From JAWLFY01 sp964462125 (GTDB lineage: Bacteria; Planctomycetota; Planctomycetia; Pirellulales; Pirellulaceae), in contig CAYWXT010000071.1 in the NCBI GenBank assembly GCA_964462125.1, positions 1 through 22,665 on the forward strand: 22,665 nucleotides of DNA, in the 5' to 3' direction. The stretch's first letter is position 1. Each line of letters starts with the position of its first letter. Both the position numbers and the translations under genes were made by a program. Positions 1 through 6,880 of the stretch are shown piece by piece. Under the pieces are notes generated by a model, which saw only the letters and a list, made by a program, of their open reading frames with translations, made no database searches and was not told where the DNA came from.

Positions 1-187
1 TACCACCGTACTTTTGCGCCAACCCGAAGTTGAGGCAGATGCTCTTGGCGTGGCCGATGTGCAGATACCCGTTCGGTTCCGGGGGAAAGCGGGTAAAGAC
101 GCCGGCGAACCGACCCGCGGCAAGATCCGCCTCGATGGCTTGTTCGATGAAGTTTTTCGTCTTGCGTCGCTGCGGGGATCCGCTCAT
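1..187 (-). CDS. glnS: Glutaminyl-tRNA synthetase, N-terminal fragment (runs off the left edge)
   Basis: Charges tRNA-Gln directly with glutamine in the cytoplasm. The 62 visible codons read MSGSPQRRKTKNFIEQAIEAD and continue into TRFPPEPNGYLHIGHAKSIC, the class I HIGH motif in the form diagnostic of GlnS (PPEPNGYLHIGHAKS) rather than GltX. The C-terminal remainder lies outside the window. I chose the ATG at 187 because a GGAG element sits about 8 bases upstream on the minus strand. The alternative ATG at 193 would leave almost no spacing. It is the last of five co-directional minus-strand genes, 84 bases downstream of the cytochrome gene. A dedicated GlnS means the organism need not depend on GatCAB transamidation for Gln-tRNA. 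Family identity is very secure; completeness cannot be judged. Confidence 0.95.
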   Translation of the reverse strand, partial: MSGSPQRRKTKNFIEQAIEADLAAGRFAGVFTRFPPEPNGYLHIGHAKSICLNFGLAQKYGG

Positions 188-271
188 GAACATGGCTCCG
201 AAATGGTGCTGCACCCAACAAGTCGGTAGCGTAGCGAATCATCGGTTTTTGGCGTAGGAGAGACACCAAGC

Positions 272-1642
272 CTAGGCTTGCGGCTCGGGGGCGGAGAGTT
301 CTTCATCGGGCGGCAGTTGCAGCGAGCGGATGAAGTTGATCAGGTGCCAGACGTCCTGTTGCTCGAACTCACCCTCGACGAAGGTGGCTTCCGGCATCGG
401 GGTTCCGTCGATTCCTTGCGTGATCCGCCGGTAGAGATCTTCGGAGGAGGATCCTCCGCGGAAGACGCCGAGTTGAAAGTTGCGAGGATCCGCATTCACC
501 GGCTGCAGGGCACCGCGTGCCAGCAGTGGAATGAGTGACTTGCGGTCTTCTGGCTCCAGCCCGACCTGCGTCGTCCATTCCTTGGTCCAGTCGTCGTAGT
601 CGGTGGTTTGCCCATCGCCTCGCCCCGTTTCGCCGTGGCACTTGCTGCAGTTGGCCGTTTTACCAACGAACAATTCTCGACCGCGCTCAACCGATTCGAC
701 GATCTTATCTGCCTGGTCGCCTTGCAGGAGTTCAATATACTCCTCGTAACTTTCCGCGACCGGGATATCGGCGGGCGGCTCGGGCACTTCGACGACTTCG
801 TCCTCGGCCCGGAGCCAATCTTCGGCGATCGCCGCTGCATCCTCTTCGGCGTAGATCCAATCTTCTTGAAACTGTTCTTGCTCCTCGTCGGTGCCGTCGC
901 GGAGATCGGGATCAACGATCCGATCGCCCGCCTCCAGGTCGAGATCGAAGATGGCGTTATCGATCACCGTGCGTTCCAACTCTCCTCGCCAGGACAGATA
1001 GATCACGTAATCGGTGAGGGCCTGGGTGTCTTCCTCGGTCAACTCTTCGATTTCGTTCATCGCCGTCCCTTCAATGCCATTCCGGATCAGGCGGGCGATA
1101 TCTTCGCGGGTCGGTTTACTGCCGCGGGGGGTCGATTTGAATTTGAAGACCCCTTTGCGGTAATCGCGCGGATAGGGGACAAGAACGGCGGAGGTGGCCC
1201 CTCGGCCATCGCCATTGATGCCGTGGCAATGGGCGCAGTGCTGTCGATACAGCCCTCGGCCCTCCGCCTCGGCGGGACCCGAGGCACGCATCAAATTGTC
1301 CATCGAAACGATCGATCGAAGTTCATCGACGTAATCGGGACCCTGTTGTTCGGCCAGCAACTCGAATTCCGGAAGCTGTGGTTCATCCGGGGTCCCGAAC
1401 ATCTCCTGCGTGATCCAGTAGGCATCTTTGACGGCTTGGTCCATCGGCAGCCCCTGTTGGATCTCGTACTTGGTCGCATGCACCAAGTTCGGCTCGAATC
1501 TCACCGGCGTTTCTTGGCGGCACCCGGCGAGCAAGGTCAGCGAACCGGCAGCGACGATCAGCCACCAGGCGACTGCGCCACCGGTTCGGGCGCGTTGCGC
1601 GGCGAGGTCGGCGGTTGCGGCGGCGGTGGGTTGTTGATCCAT
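272..1642 (-). CDS. Dihaem cytochrome c, probable lipoprotein
   Basis: Predicted extracytoplasmic electron carrier of 456 residues. Residues 26-40 form a hydrophobic segment ending in a lipobox-like LLAGC (Cys41), so it is probably exported and lipid-anchored; a plain membrane anchor is the alternative. There are two cytochrome c domains. The first has CAHCH at 136-140 with a probable axial Met195 (GTAM). The second has CSKCH at 332-336 with probable Met416 (GTPM). Both haem motifs are followed by the G-x-GDGRG / GRGDG loop usual for class I cytochromes. The domains are joined by a very acidic linker (about 230-300, rich in Glu and Asp). I chose the ATG at 1642; the reading frame extends 16 codons further but with no haem or signal-related content. 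It sits between two aminoacyl-tRNA synthetase genes, with no oxidase or reductase gene in view, so its redox partner is unknown. Confidence 0.88.
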   Translation of the reverse strand: MDQQPTAAATADLAAQRARTGGAVAWWLIVAAGSLTLLAGCRQETPVRFEPNLVHATKYEIQQGLPMDQAVKDAYWITQEMFGTPDEPQLPEFELLAEQQGPDYVDELRSIVSMDNLMRASGPAEAEGRGLYRQHCAHCHGINGDGRGATSAVLVPYPRDYRKGVFKFKSTPRGSKPTREDIARLIRNGIEGTAMNEIEELTEEDTQALTDYVIYLSWRGELERTVIDNAIFDLDLEAGDRIVDPDLRDGTDEEQEQFQEDWIYAEEDAAAIAEDWLRAEDEVVEVPEPPADIPVAESYEEYIELLQGDQADKIVESVERGRELFVGKTANCSKCHGETGRGDGQTTDYDDWTKEWTTQVGLEPEDRKSLIPLLARGALQPVNADPRNFQLGVFRGGSSSEDLYRRITQGIDGTPMPEATFVEGEFEQQDVWHLINFIRSLQLPPDEELSAPEPQA

Positions 1643-1752
1643 GATGCTGTTGGTCCTTGCTCCTTCCCCTCGTCCGAATCGACGTTCCAATTCTAACGCT
1701 TCCTCAAACGGTCAACAGCGGTGCGCATTGTCGCGAGTGGAACGGGGCCATC

Positions 1753-1784
1753 GCGGCGAGGAGTCACAGCGGCGAGGAATCACA
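1753..1784. repeat. Imperfect 16-bp tandem duplication at the 3' end of gltX
   Basis: Two adjacent 16-base units, GCGGCGAGGAGTCACA at 1753-1768 and GCGGCGAGGAATCACA at 1769-1784, differ at one base. A further partial copy (GAGGCGAGGG) follows. The second unit contains the gltX stop codon (1780-1782, minus strand), so the duplication covers the end of the gene and the spacer toward the cytochrome gene. Confidence 0.8.
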
Positions 1785-3360
1785 CCGAGGCGAGGGCATG
1801 GGTGATCCGCCGCACGGTTCTCCCTCGGCCGATCAGTTCCAGGGTTTCGAACATGCCGAAGCCCCCAGGCCGGCCGGTGGTGGCGACCCGCAGGGCGTGG
1901 ATGATCTGGCCGAGCTTGATCCCGGCACCTTCGCAGAATTGTTTGACGACCGTTTCGATTTCCGCTGCGGTGAACGGTTCGATCGCGGCGAGATGCTCGG
2001 CCAGCTGCGGGAGCAGGTCACGGGCAGCGTCGTCGCGGGCGATTCGTTTGTCGAAAGCCTTCTCGTCGATCTCGAAGTCATCGACAAAACAATAGTCGAA
2101 ATCGACGATATCGCCGGCGACCTTGATCCGGTCGGCGGCCAATTCGACGACGCGGCGGAGATGCGATTCCACCTCGTCGTCCCCCGGAGTTGCCTCCCCG
2201 CTTGCCTTCACTCCGGCCAGGAACCCTGCCTGCTCGGCGAAGGGGCGAATCAACCGCGTCCGCTCGCTCAGCGGGAGCTGGGCAAACGCGTCGGCCTGGA
2301 ACGCCAGCAGCTTCTGAGGATCGAATGAAGCCGGAGAGCTGTTGACGCGGTCGAGCGTGAAGGCCTCGGTCATCTCTTCGACCGTGAACCGCTCCCGTGC
2401 CCCGTCGAAGGACCAGCCAAGCAGCAGCAGATAGTTCAGGATGACCTCGGGGAGGAACCCGATCTCCCGGTAGAAATCGATGATCACCGGGTTGAACGTT
2501 TCGGGATCGATGGGGAGGCCACAGCGGTCGGCGATCCGGCGTCCACGAGCGAGCAGTTCAGCGAAGTCGCGGTTTTTCTCGTACTTGGCCAGCTTCCGTT
2601 TGCTCAGTTTCGCCGTTCCGCCCGGCTCGGCGACGTAGGGGAGGTGCGCATACTGGGGCCGCTGGTAACCGAGCGACTCGAGAATGAAGATTTGCCGCGG
2701 GGTATTCGGCAGGTGCTCCGCGGCCCGCACCACGTGGGTGATCTCGAAATCGTGATCATCCACGACACTGGCCAGATGATAGAGACAGCTGCCGTCGGCC
2801 CGGCGGATGACGTGGTCCTGTTCGCTGGCCCAATCGACGCGGACCTCGCCCCGGACCAGGTCTTGGATCACGCACTGGCCTTCGCGGGGCATTTTCAGCC
2901 GCACGACGGCGGAACGGCCTTCCGCCTCGAACGTCGCAGCCGCCTGGTCGTTCTCGGCCATCCAGCGGCGGTCATAGACGAAGGCCCGGCCGGCCGCCTG
3001 AGCCGCCTGACGCTGCTCGGCCAACTCTTCCGGGTGCGAATAATCACGGTAGGCAAATCCGTCGGCCAGCAGCCTGTCGACCGCCACCCGATGCAAATCG
3101 GCCCGCTGCGATTCGTAATAGGGCTCGTAAGGCCCGCCCACCTCGGGGCCTTCGTCCCAGTTCAAACCGAGCCAACGGAATCCATCGAGAATCGGCGCCA
3201 GCGCCTGCTGGACGTTTCGCGCCGCGTCGGTGTCGTCGATCCGCAGCACGAACTTCCCCCCGGACTGCCGTGCCAGCAACCAATTGAACAGGGCAGTGCG
3301 GACGCCGCCGATGTGCAGGTATCCGGTGGGGCTCGGGGCGAATCGCGTTCGGATCATCAT
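1780..3360 (-). CDS. gltX: Glutamyl-tRNA synthetase
   Basis: Ligates glutamate to tRNA-Glu with ATP in the cytoplasm. The 526-residue protein opens with MMIRTRFAPSPTGYLHIGG, the class I HIGH-type motif at residues 16-19 in the HIGG form typical of GltX. VLRIDDTD follows. ITHVVRAAEHLPNTPRQ lies in the middle, and the KMSKS-equivalent KLSKR is at about 251-255. The anticodon-binding C-terminal domain is complete. It is longer than the roughly 470-490 residues of many GluRS. The start is the first of two adjacent ATGs (3360 or 3357); the frame stays open for 23 codons upstream, but those residues do not resemble the family. No Shine-Dalgarno sequence is evident. It lies 86 bases downstream of a membrane-protein gene and 137 bases upstream of the cytochrome gene, all on the same strand. 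Confidence 0.96.
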   Translation of the reverse strand: MMIRTRFAPSPTGYLHIGGVRTALFNWLLARQSGGKFVLRIDDTDAARNVQQALAPILDGFRWLGLNWDEGPEVGGPYEPYYESQRADLHRVAVDRLLADGFAYRDYSHPEELAEQRQAAQAAGRAFVYDRRWMAENDQAAATFEAEGRSAVVRLKMPREGQCVIQDLVRGEVRVDWASEQDHVIRRADGSCLYHLASVVDDHDFEITHVVRAAEHLPNTPRQIFILESLGYQRPQYAHLPYVAEPGGTAKLSKRKLAKYEKNRDFAELLARGRRIADRCGLPIDPETFNPVIIDFYREIGFLPEVILNYLLLLGWSFDGARERFTVEEMTEAFTLDRVNSSPASFDPQKLLAFQADAFAQLPLSERTRLIRPFAEQAGFLAGVKASGEATPGDDEVESHLRRVVELAADRIKVAGDIVDFDYCFVDDFEIDEKAFDKRIARDDAARDLLPQLAEHLAAIEPFTAAEIETVVKQFCEGAGIKLGQIIHALRVATTGRPGGFGMFETLELIGRGRTVRRITHALASV

Positions 3361-3446
3361 CGAAACCGGTGCTGGCTTTGTCACAGTAAAGAATTCGGGT
3401 GGGACGGAGGGGGAAAGATACCCGATCAAGCGTCACAGCCGAAGTG

Positions 3447-4724
3447 TCAAGCGGCCCGGTTCTGGCGTTTGAGCTGTTTCCTCAGCCGACGCCGTTCCGT
3501 CTTGCTGAGGTTGGCCCAATCGATCGCGCTCGGGTCCAGCTCGGCCCCTGGGTCACCGTTGCCTCCAGCATCGCTCATCTCCGAACGCGTGTCCGGCTGC
3601 CTCTCGTGCCGACGCTCGGCGCGCGGATCGGCAGCCTTCCGATTTGAATCTCCGCGATCGGTCTCGCTCGGTGAGTCAGCGGGGCCCTTGAGATCGGGGC
3701 CGGCGTTTTCGCGTCCCCGCGGACGCAAGAACCGCTCTCGAAGTCGCCGTTTCGCTGGCGGCGGAGCAGGCCGTACGGGGTGATTTTCGTCCGGTTCGGA
3801 AGAGCTTTGGCGGGTGGCCGCTAGCTGAGAGAACCATTCGCGGAGTTGGCCCAGGCGTTGGCTTAGCGGCTGGCTGTCATCGATGTGACGAACTTCGCGG
3901 TACAGCATGCGGAGATAAACGCCGAATGCGATCAGGAGCGTCGTCTGACCCACCAACGGGGCGGAAGAGACCAGGACCCAGCGTCCCAGGCTGTTGATTT
4001 CGATCACGTTCCATGAACTTGCCGCCGGAAGGGCGAGGATCAGCCAAGCGGCCGCCATCGACGCCAGAGACCAGCGGCAGCGGCGGACTTCCGCGATCAG
4101 CCGGAGCGCGAGTGCCGCGCCCCCGATCGTCACCGCGATCCGCACCCAGTCTTCTCCGCTCAGCGCGACCCGCCGACCGAGAGTGGCATCGAGAATCGCG
4201 CCGCCCCACGAAAGGAGCCCCACCAGTTCGTTGACGCTGGTCATCAGCATCACGAGCAGCACCAACCGCCACATGCGGTAGTGTCCCTCGAAGTCATCGG
4301 TACGGTAACGCCGTAGCTGGTAAATCAGCAGGCAGACACCGGCAGAAACAGCAGAGATGACGCATGCAACCCAGCGTCCGAAGCTGTCCGGTCGGTCGAG
4401 CCGCAGGGGTCGAGCGATCTCGGGGGCCCCCGCGACACTCGGCCAGGCAACCGCGGCGTGGTGGGCGAGGCAGAGGGCCGCGACCAGGGAGAGAAGCCCC
4501 AGAATCGCGACACCGAGCGTCCATCGCCGAACGGGAACGAGCGAAAACCAGCGTCCACGAAGCCGCCGGTGGACGCGGGACCCGTAAGCCGCCGTCGGCC
4601 GGCGGGCCTCGCGCAAACGTTCCGCTTCGCGGCGGCCAGCGGCCGTCGAGCGGAGCGAATCGGCGTGATGGGTGGAATAAAGGACCCGTCGCCGACGTTC
4701 GGTCGTGCGTCGACTGTAGGACAT
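3447..4724 (-). CDS. Six-helix membrane protein of unknown function
   Basis: I do not recognise a family. The 425-residue product has a basic, arginine-rich N-terminus (about 1-67) and six likely membrane helices at roughly 68-88, 117-137, 152-173, 193-211, 218-237 and 249-272. A soluble, charged C-terminal tail of about 150 residues follows. The tail is rich in Pro, Arg, Asp and Ser and ends in SKTERRRLRKQLKRQNRAA, a strongly basic stretch that could contact nucleic acid or acidic lipid. No catalytic motif is visible. The ATG at 4724 is the only convincing start. It lies 83 bases downstream of the DUF456 gene and upstream of gltX, all co-directional, so cotranscription is possible. The reading frame looks coding because the hydrophobic segments are regular and the gene spacing fits. 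Confidence 0.8.
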   Translation of the reverse strand: MSYSRRTTERRRRVLYSTHHADSLRSTAAGRREAERLREARRPTAAYGSRVHRRLRGRWFSLVPVRRWTLGVAILGLLSLVAALCLAHHAAVAWPSVAGAPEIARPLRLDRPDSFGRWVACVISAVSAGVCLLIYQLRRYRTDDFEGHYRMWRLVLLVMLMTSVNELVGLLSWGGAILDATLGRRVALSGEDWVRIAVTIGGAALALRLIAEVRRCRWSLASMAAAWLILALPAASSWNVIEINSLGRWVLVSSAPLVGQTTLLIAFGVYLRMLYREVRHIDDSQPLSQRLGQLREWFSQLAATRQSSSEPDENHPVRPAPPPAKRRLRERFLRPRGRENAGPDLKGPADSPSETDRGDSNRKAADPRAERRHERQPDTRSEMSDAGGNGDPGAELDPSAIDWANLSKTERRRLRKQLKRQNRAA

Positions 4725-4807
4725 TCGCGTTCGGACAGTACGTGAACGGAGAAACGGGGGTCAACGGGAATGTTCATGCCATTTGAGTCCGCCGAACATC
4801 TTCCTCC

Positions 4808-5452
4808 TTACAGCAGCACCCCCAGGACCGCGACCACGACGATCCCCAAACCGACCGCTGCCTTGCCCAAGGTTCCGAAGGTCCGTCCCCAAAAGGCAGC
4901 ACGTCCGACCGCCCAGTTGTCCCCCCATGACCGGCCGCTCGACCGCTCGCCCAACATCGCTCCCACGGCCGCCCCCAGCCCGGCAAACAAGATTGCCGCC
5001 ACGGCCGGACCGAGCAGCGGAATGGGAAGGCCCACAAAGAGCCCAGCGACCGCACCGATGATCGACCCGAGCAACGCGTAGACGGTCGAGCGGCGGCTCG
5101 CCCCAGCACGGCTGGCCCCCACCGCACCGGCCAAGAATTCGACCAACTCGCCGAGCAACGCGAGGGCGAATGCGGCCACCAACGGTCCCCAACCGATCTC
5201 CGCCCGCCCCTCGGACGGGCCCCACCAAGCATATAGAGAAAGCAGCGCGACGCAGAACCAATTCCCCGGCAAGGCGACCACGTTCAATGCCCACAAGGCA
5301 AGGCAGAGGAGGACCAGGCCGGTTGCCAGCACACCGCTCCCCGCTGCCCCGAGCCACCCGAGCGGCATGCACCAATCGAGCCATGGCGCCTGGGCTGAAA
5401 AGGACGCCAGCGGTGAGTAGGATGGCGGTTCGGAAAAAAAATCGATGAACAT
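4808..5452 (-). CDS. DUF456 family membrane protein
   Basis: Small integral membrane protein of 214 residues, function unknown. The DUF456 signature is visible in order: a first helix ending in ALPGNW (about 60-65), then LLGELVEFLAGAVGASRAGAS (about 99-119), IIGAVAGLFVGLPIPLLGP (about 131-149) and AAVGAMLGE (161-169). A glycine-rich C-terminal helix closes the protein at 192-214. Glycine-zipper-like GxxxG spacing is frequent in the later helices. I chose the ATG at 5452. A GTG at 5527 would add 25 residues with no conserved content. It is the first gene of the minus-strand group and is divergent from the HNH gene, with 166 bases between the starts. Family assignment is good; the biological role is not known. 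Confidence 0.85.
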   Translation of the reverse strand: MFIDFFSEPPSYSPLASFSAQAPWLDWCMPLGWLGAAGSGVLATGLVLLCLALWALNVVALPGNWFCVALLSLYAWWGPSEGRAEIGWGPLVAAFALALLGELVEFLAGAVGASRAGASRRSTVYALLGSIIGAVAGLFVGLPIPLLGPAVAAILFAGLGAAVGAMLGERSSGRSWGDNWAVGRAAFWGRTFGTLGKAAVGLGIVVVAVLGVLL

Positions 5453-5618
5453 CCGATCAAACAGGTGGGTCAAGGCCAGCAGTCGGGCTGGCGAATTGGT
5501 ACGCTCGATGCACTTTGGAGCGTCCACTGATACGCCTCCGGTTGCCGTTAAGCTGGGGACGACCTCAGCAAGCGACCCCGATCATACCTTCGGTCAACAG
5601 GAAGGATTTAGAGCGGCA

Positions 5619-6227
5619 ATGAGTCAAAGTGTGCTCGATACGAATGTCCTGGTACTGAACCGGTTTTACATGGCCATTCGCGTGGTGAATGTCCGCCGGG
5701 CGATGACCCTGTTGTACCGCGAATGTGCCGAGGTGATCGGGCACAATGAAGCCCAGTACGTCAGCTACGACTTCGAAAGCTGGTGTGAGATCAGCCAACT
5801 CGCCTCGATCGAGAAGCAGCCAGGGGAGGACTACATCCGGGCGGTCGGATTCGAAATACTCGCTCCCCGGATTGTACGACTCTCCCGCTTCGACCGGATG
5901 CCACAGCAGACCGTTCGCTTCAATCGCAAAAATCTGTTCACCCGCGACGATCACCGTTGCCAGTATTGCGGCAAAAACGAACCGGTCCATCGGCTCAGTC
6001 TCGACCATGTCATTCCCCGCTCCCACGGCGGCCCGACCACGTGGGAAAACGTCGTCTGTAGTTGCTTGCGGTGCAACAGCCGCAAGGGGGGGCGAACACC
6101 GAAACAGGCGCGGATGAAGCTGCTGAGCGAACCGACCAAACCGCGGCTCAATCCATTGCTGGCCCAGTCGATCGAGGACCCGCGCTACGAATGCTGGAAA
6201 ACCTTCATCTCTCACTTAGGTCCTTGA
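5619..6227 (+). CDS. HNH endonuclease domain protein
   Basis: A 202-residue protein with a C-terminal HNH nuclease fold. Zinc-type cysteine pairs CQYC (114-117) and CLRC (149-152) flank LDHVIPRSHGG (His130 is the probable catalytic base) and TWENVV (Asn144), followed by CNSRKGG with Asn153 where the last His of HNH stands in some members. The N-terminal part (about 10-100) begins VLDTNVLVLNRFYMAIRVVNVRRAM and is conserved in style with stand-alone HNH proteins found across many bacteria, where no function is established. No methyltransferase, helicase or toxin partner is adjacent, so a restriction role is not supported. The start is the ATG at 5619, with a GGAAGGA stretch a little upstream. 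The open frame extends upstream to 5445, but that segment overlaps the divergent gene's start and is unlikely to be translated. Confidence 0.88.
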   Translation: MSQSVLDTNVLVLNRFYMAIRVVNVRRAMTLLYRECAEVIGHNEAQYVSYDFESWCEISQLASIEKQPGEDYIRAVGFEILAPRIVRLSRFDRMPQQTVRFNRKNLFTRDDHRCQYCGKNEPVHRLSLDHVIPRSHGGPTTWENVVCSCLRCNSRKGGRTPKQARMKLLSEPTKPRLNPLLAQSIEDPRYECWKTFISHLGP

Positions 6228-6295
6228 TCCGGGCGTCTTCATATAGACCGAACTTTGGGGGGTCCCGCGAGGCTCCGAGGGCATTTGGATGCAAC

Positions 6296-6330
6296 GAAAA
6301 GCCCGGCGAGACGCAAGGTCGTCGCCGGGC
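6296..6330 (-). terminator. Rho-independent-type terminator behind the ferredoxin gene
   Basis: GCCCGGCGA (6301-6309) pairs perfectly with TCGCCGGGC (6322-6330). The stem continues with GAC/GTC (6310-6312 with 6318-6320) after one bulged G, closing a GCAAG loop. Read on the minus strand, the hairpin is followed directly by TTTTC, which fits termination of the ferredoxin transcript 43 bases after its stop. On the plus strand only AGATTT follows, so termination of the converging HNH transcript would be weaker. Between the hairpin and the ferredoxin stop there is an 11-base direct repeat, TCGCGACGGGC at 6336-6346 and 6354-6364. Confidence 0.7.
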
Positions 6331-6372
6331 AGATTTCGCGACGGGCCCCAATCTCGCGACGGGCTCAGGCGA

Positions 6373-6651
6373 TCACTGGTCCGCAAGCGGCTCTTTCTTT
6401 TCCGTGATCACTTCGCACTCCTCGGACTTCTCAGCATTGAGCTCAATGTAGCTCTTCCATTCCTCGGGAACGTTGTCCTCGTGGTAGATCGCTTCGACGG
6501 GACATTCCGGAACACACGCTTCGCAGTCGATGCATTCTTCGGGGTGGATATAGAGCATCTGGTCGCCCTCGTAGAAGCACTCGACGGGGCAGACGACGAC
6601 GCAGTCGGTGTATTTGCATCCCGAGCAGGGTTCGCAGACGACGTGAGTCAT
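6373..6651 (-). CDS. fdxA: 7Fe (3Fe-4S + 4Fe-4S) ferredoxin, FdxA type
   Basis: Small soluble electron carrier of 92 residues. The cysteine pattern matches Azotobacter-type ferredoxin I: C9-x7-C17 with C50 for a 3Fe-4S cluster, and C21, C40, C43 and C46 for a 4Fe-4S cluster. Extra cysteines lie at C6, C12 and C25, of which C12 and C25 are also typical of the family. Landmarks are KYTDCVVVCPVECFYEG and ECIDCEACVPECPVEAI. The C-terminus is short and acidic. It starts at the ATG at 6651, divergent from the RlmI-like gene, and ends ahead of a hairpin terminator. It appears monocistronic. No dedicated reductase is nearby, so its electron donor and acceptor are unknown. Confidence 0.95.
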   Translation of the reverse strand: MTHVVCEPCSGCKYTDCVVVCPVECFYEGDQMLYIHPEECIDCEACVPECPVEAIYHEDNVPEEWKSYIELNAEKSEECEVITEKKEPLADQ

Positions 6652-6689
6652 GTTTCAGACCTTTTCAAGGAAACGAACCAGGGTGGTAC

Positions 6690-6704
6690 AACTTGCTTCA
6701 AGTT
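6690..6704. promoter_or_regulatory. 15-bp inverted repeat upstream of the ferredoxin gene (possible operator)
   Basis: AACTTG-CTT-CAAGTT is a perfect 6-base inverted repeat with a 3-base spacer. It lies 39 bases upstream of the ferredoxin ATG, in the only non-coding stretch between the ferredoxin and the divergent methyltransferase gene. Position and AT-richness relative to the surrounding GC-rich DNA suggest a regulator site. The regulator is unknown and chance occurrence is possible. Confidence 0.35.
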
Positions 6705-6880
6705 ATCGGATCGACAACCGGATGGCTGCAGTCCGCTTGGGGTCATTGTGCCAACTGGCGTCCGATTCTGCGACCCGCCCGATTCTGTTCCGCCGCGGGA
6801 TCGCGCATGTTGGGGGCGTGACCGCGCCTCCGCGACCGCGCCGCCGCTCCGTTCCCCCCCCGAGCCTCCATCGCCGATCC

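Noticed and set aside
608..1696. Plus-strand open frame of 362 codons opposite the cytochrome gene
   Set aside because: It is antisense to a gene with two haem motifs and shows no domain of its own; long antisense frames are expected in GC-rich DNA.
2644..3783. Plus-strand open frame of 379 codons opposite gltX
   Set aside because: It covers the catalytic core of gltX on the other strand and turns into Arg/Ser-rich low-complexity sequence.
5434..5441. Run of eight A near the DUF456 start, considered as a phase-variation tract
   Set aside because: It encodes ordinary Asp-Phe-Phe-Ser codons, is a single short tract, and there is no sign of a frame switch.
5445..5618. Upstream extension of the HNH gene
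   Set aside because: It would overlap the divergent DUF456 start and adds no conserved sequence; the ATG at 5619 begins the recognisable protein.
5619..6227. HNH gene as part of a restriction-modification, CRISPR or mobile intron system
   Set aside because: No methyltransferase, cas gene, repeat array or intron boundary is visible around it.
6650..6880. Upstream extension of the RlmI-like gene to the ATG at 6650
   Set aside because: The added 77 residues are Arg/Pro-rich, absent from the family, and would overlap the ferredoxin start and its putative operator.
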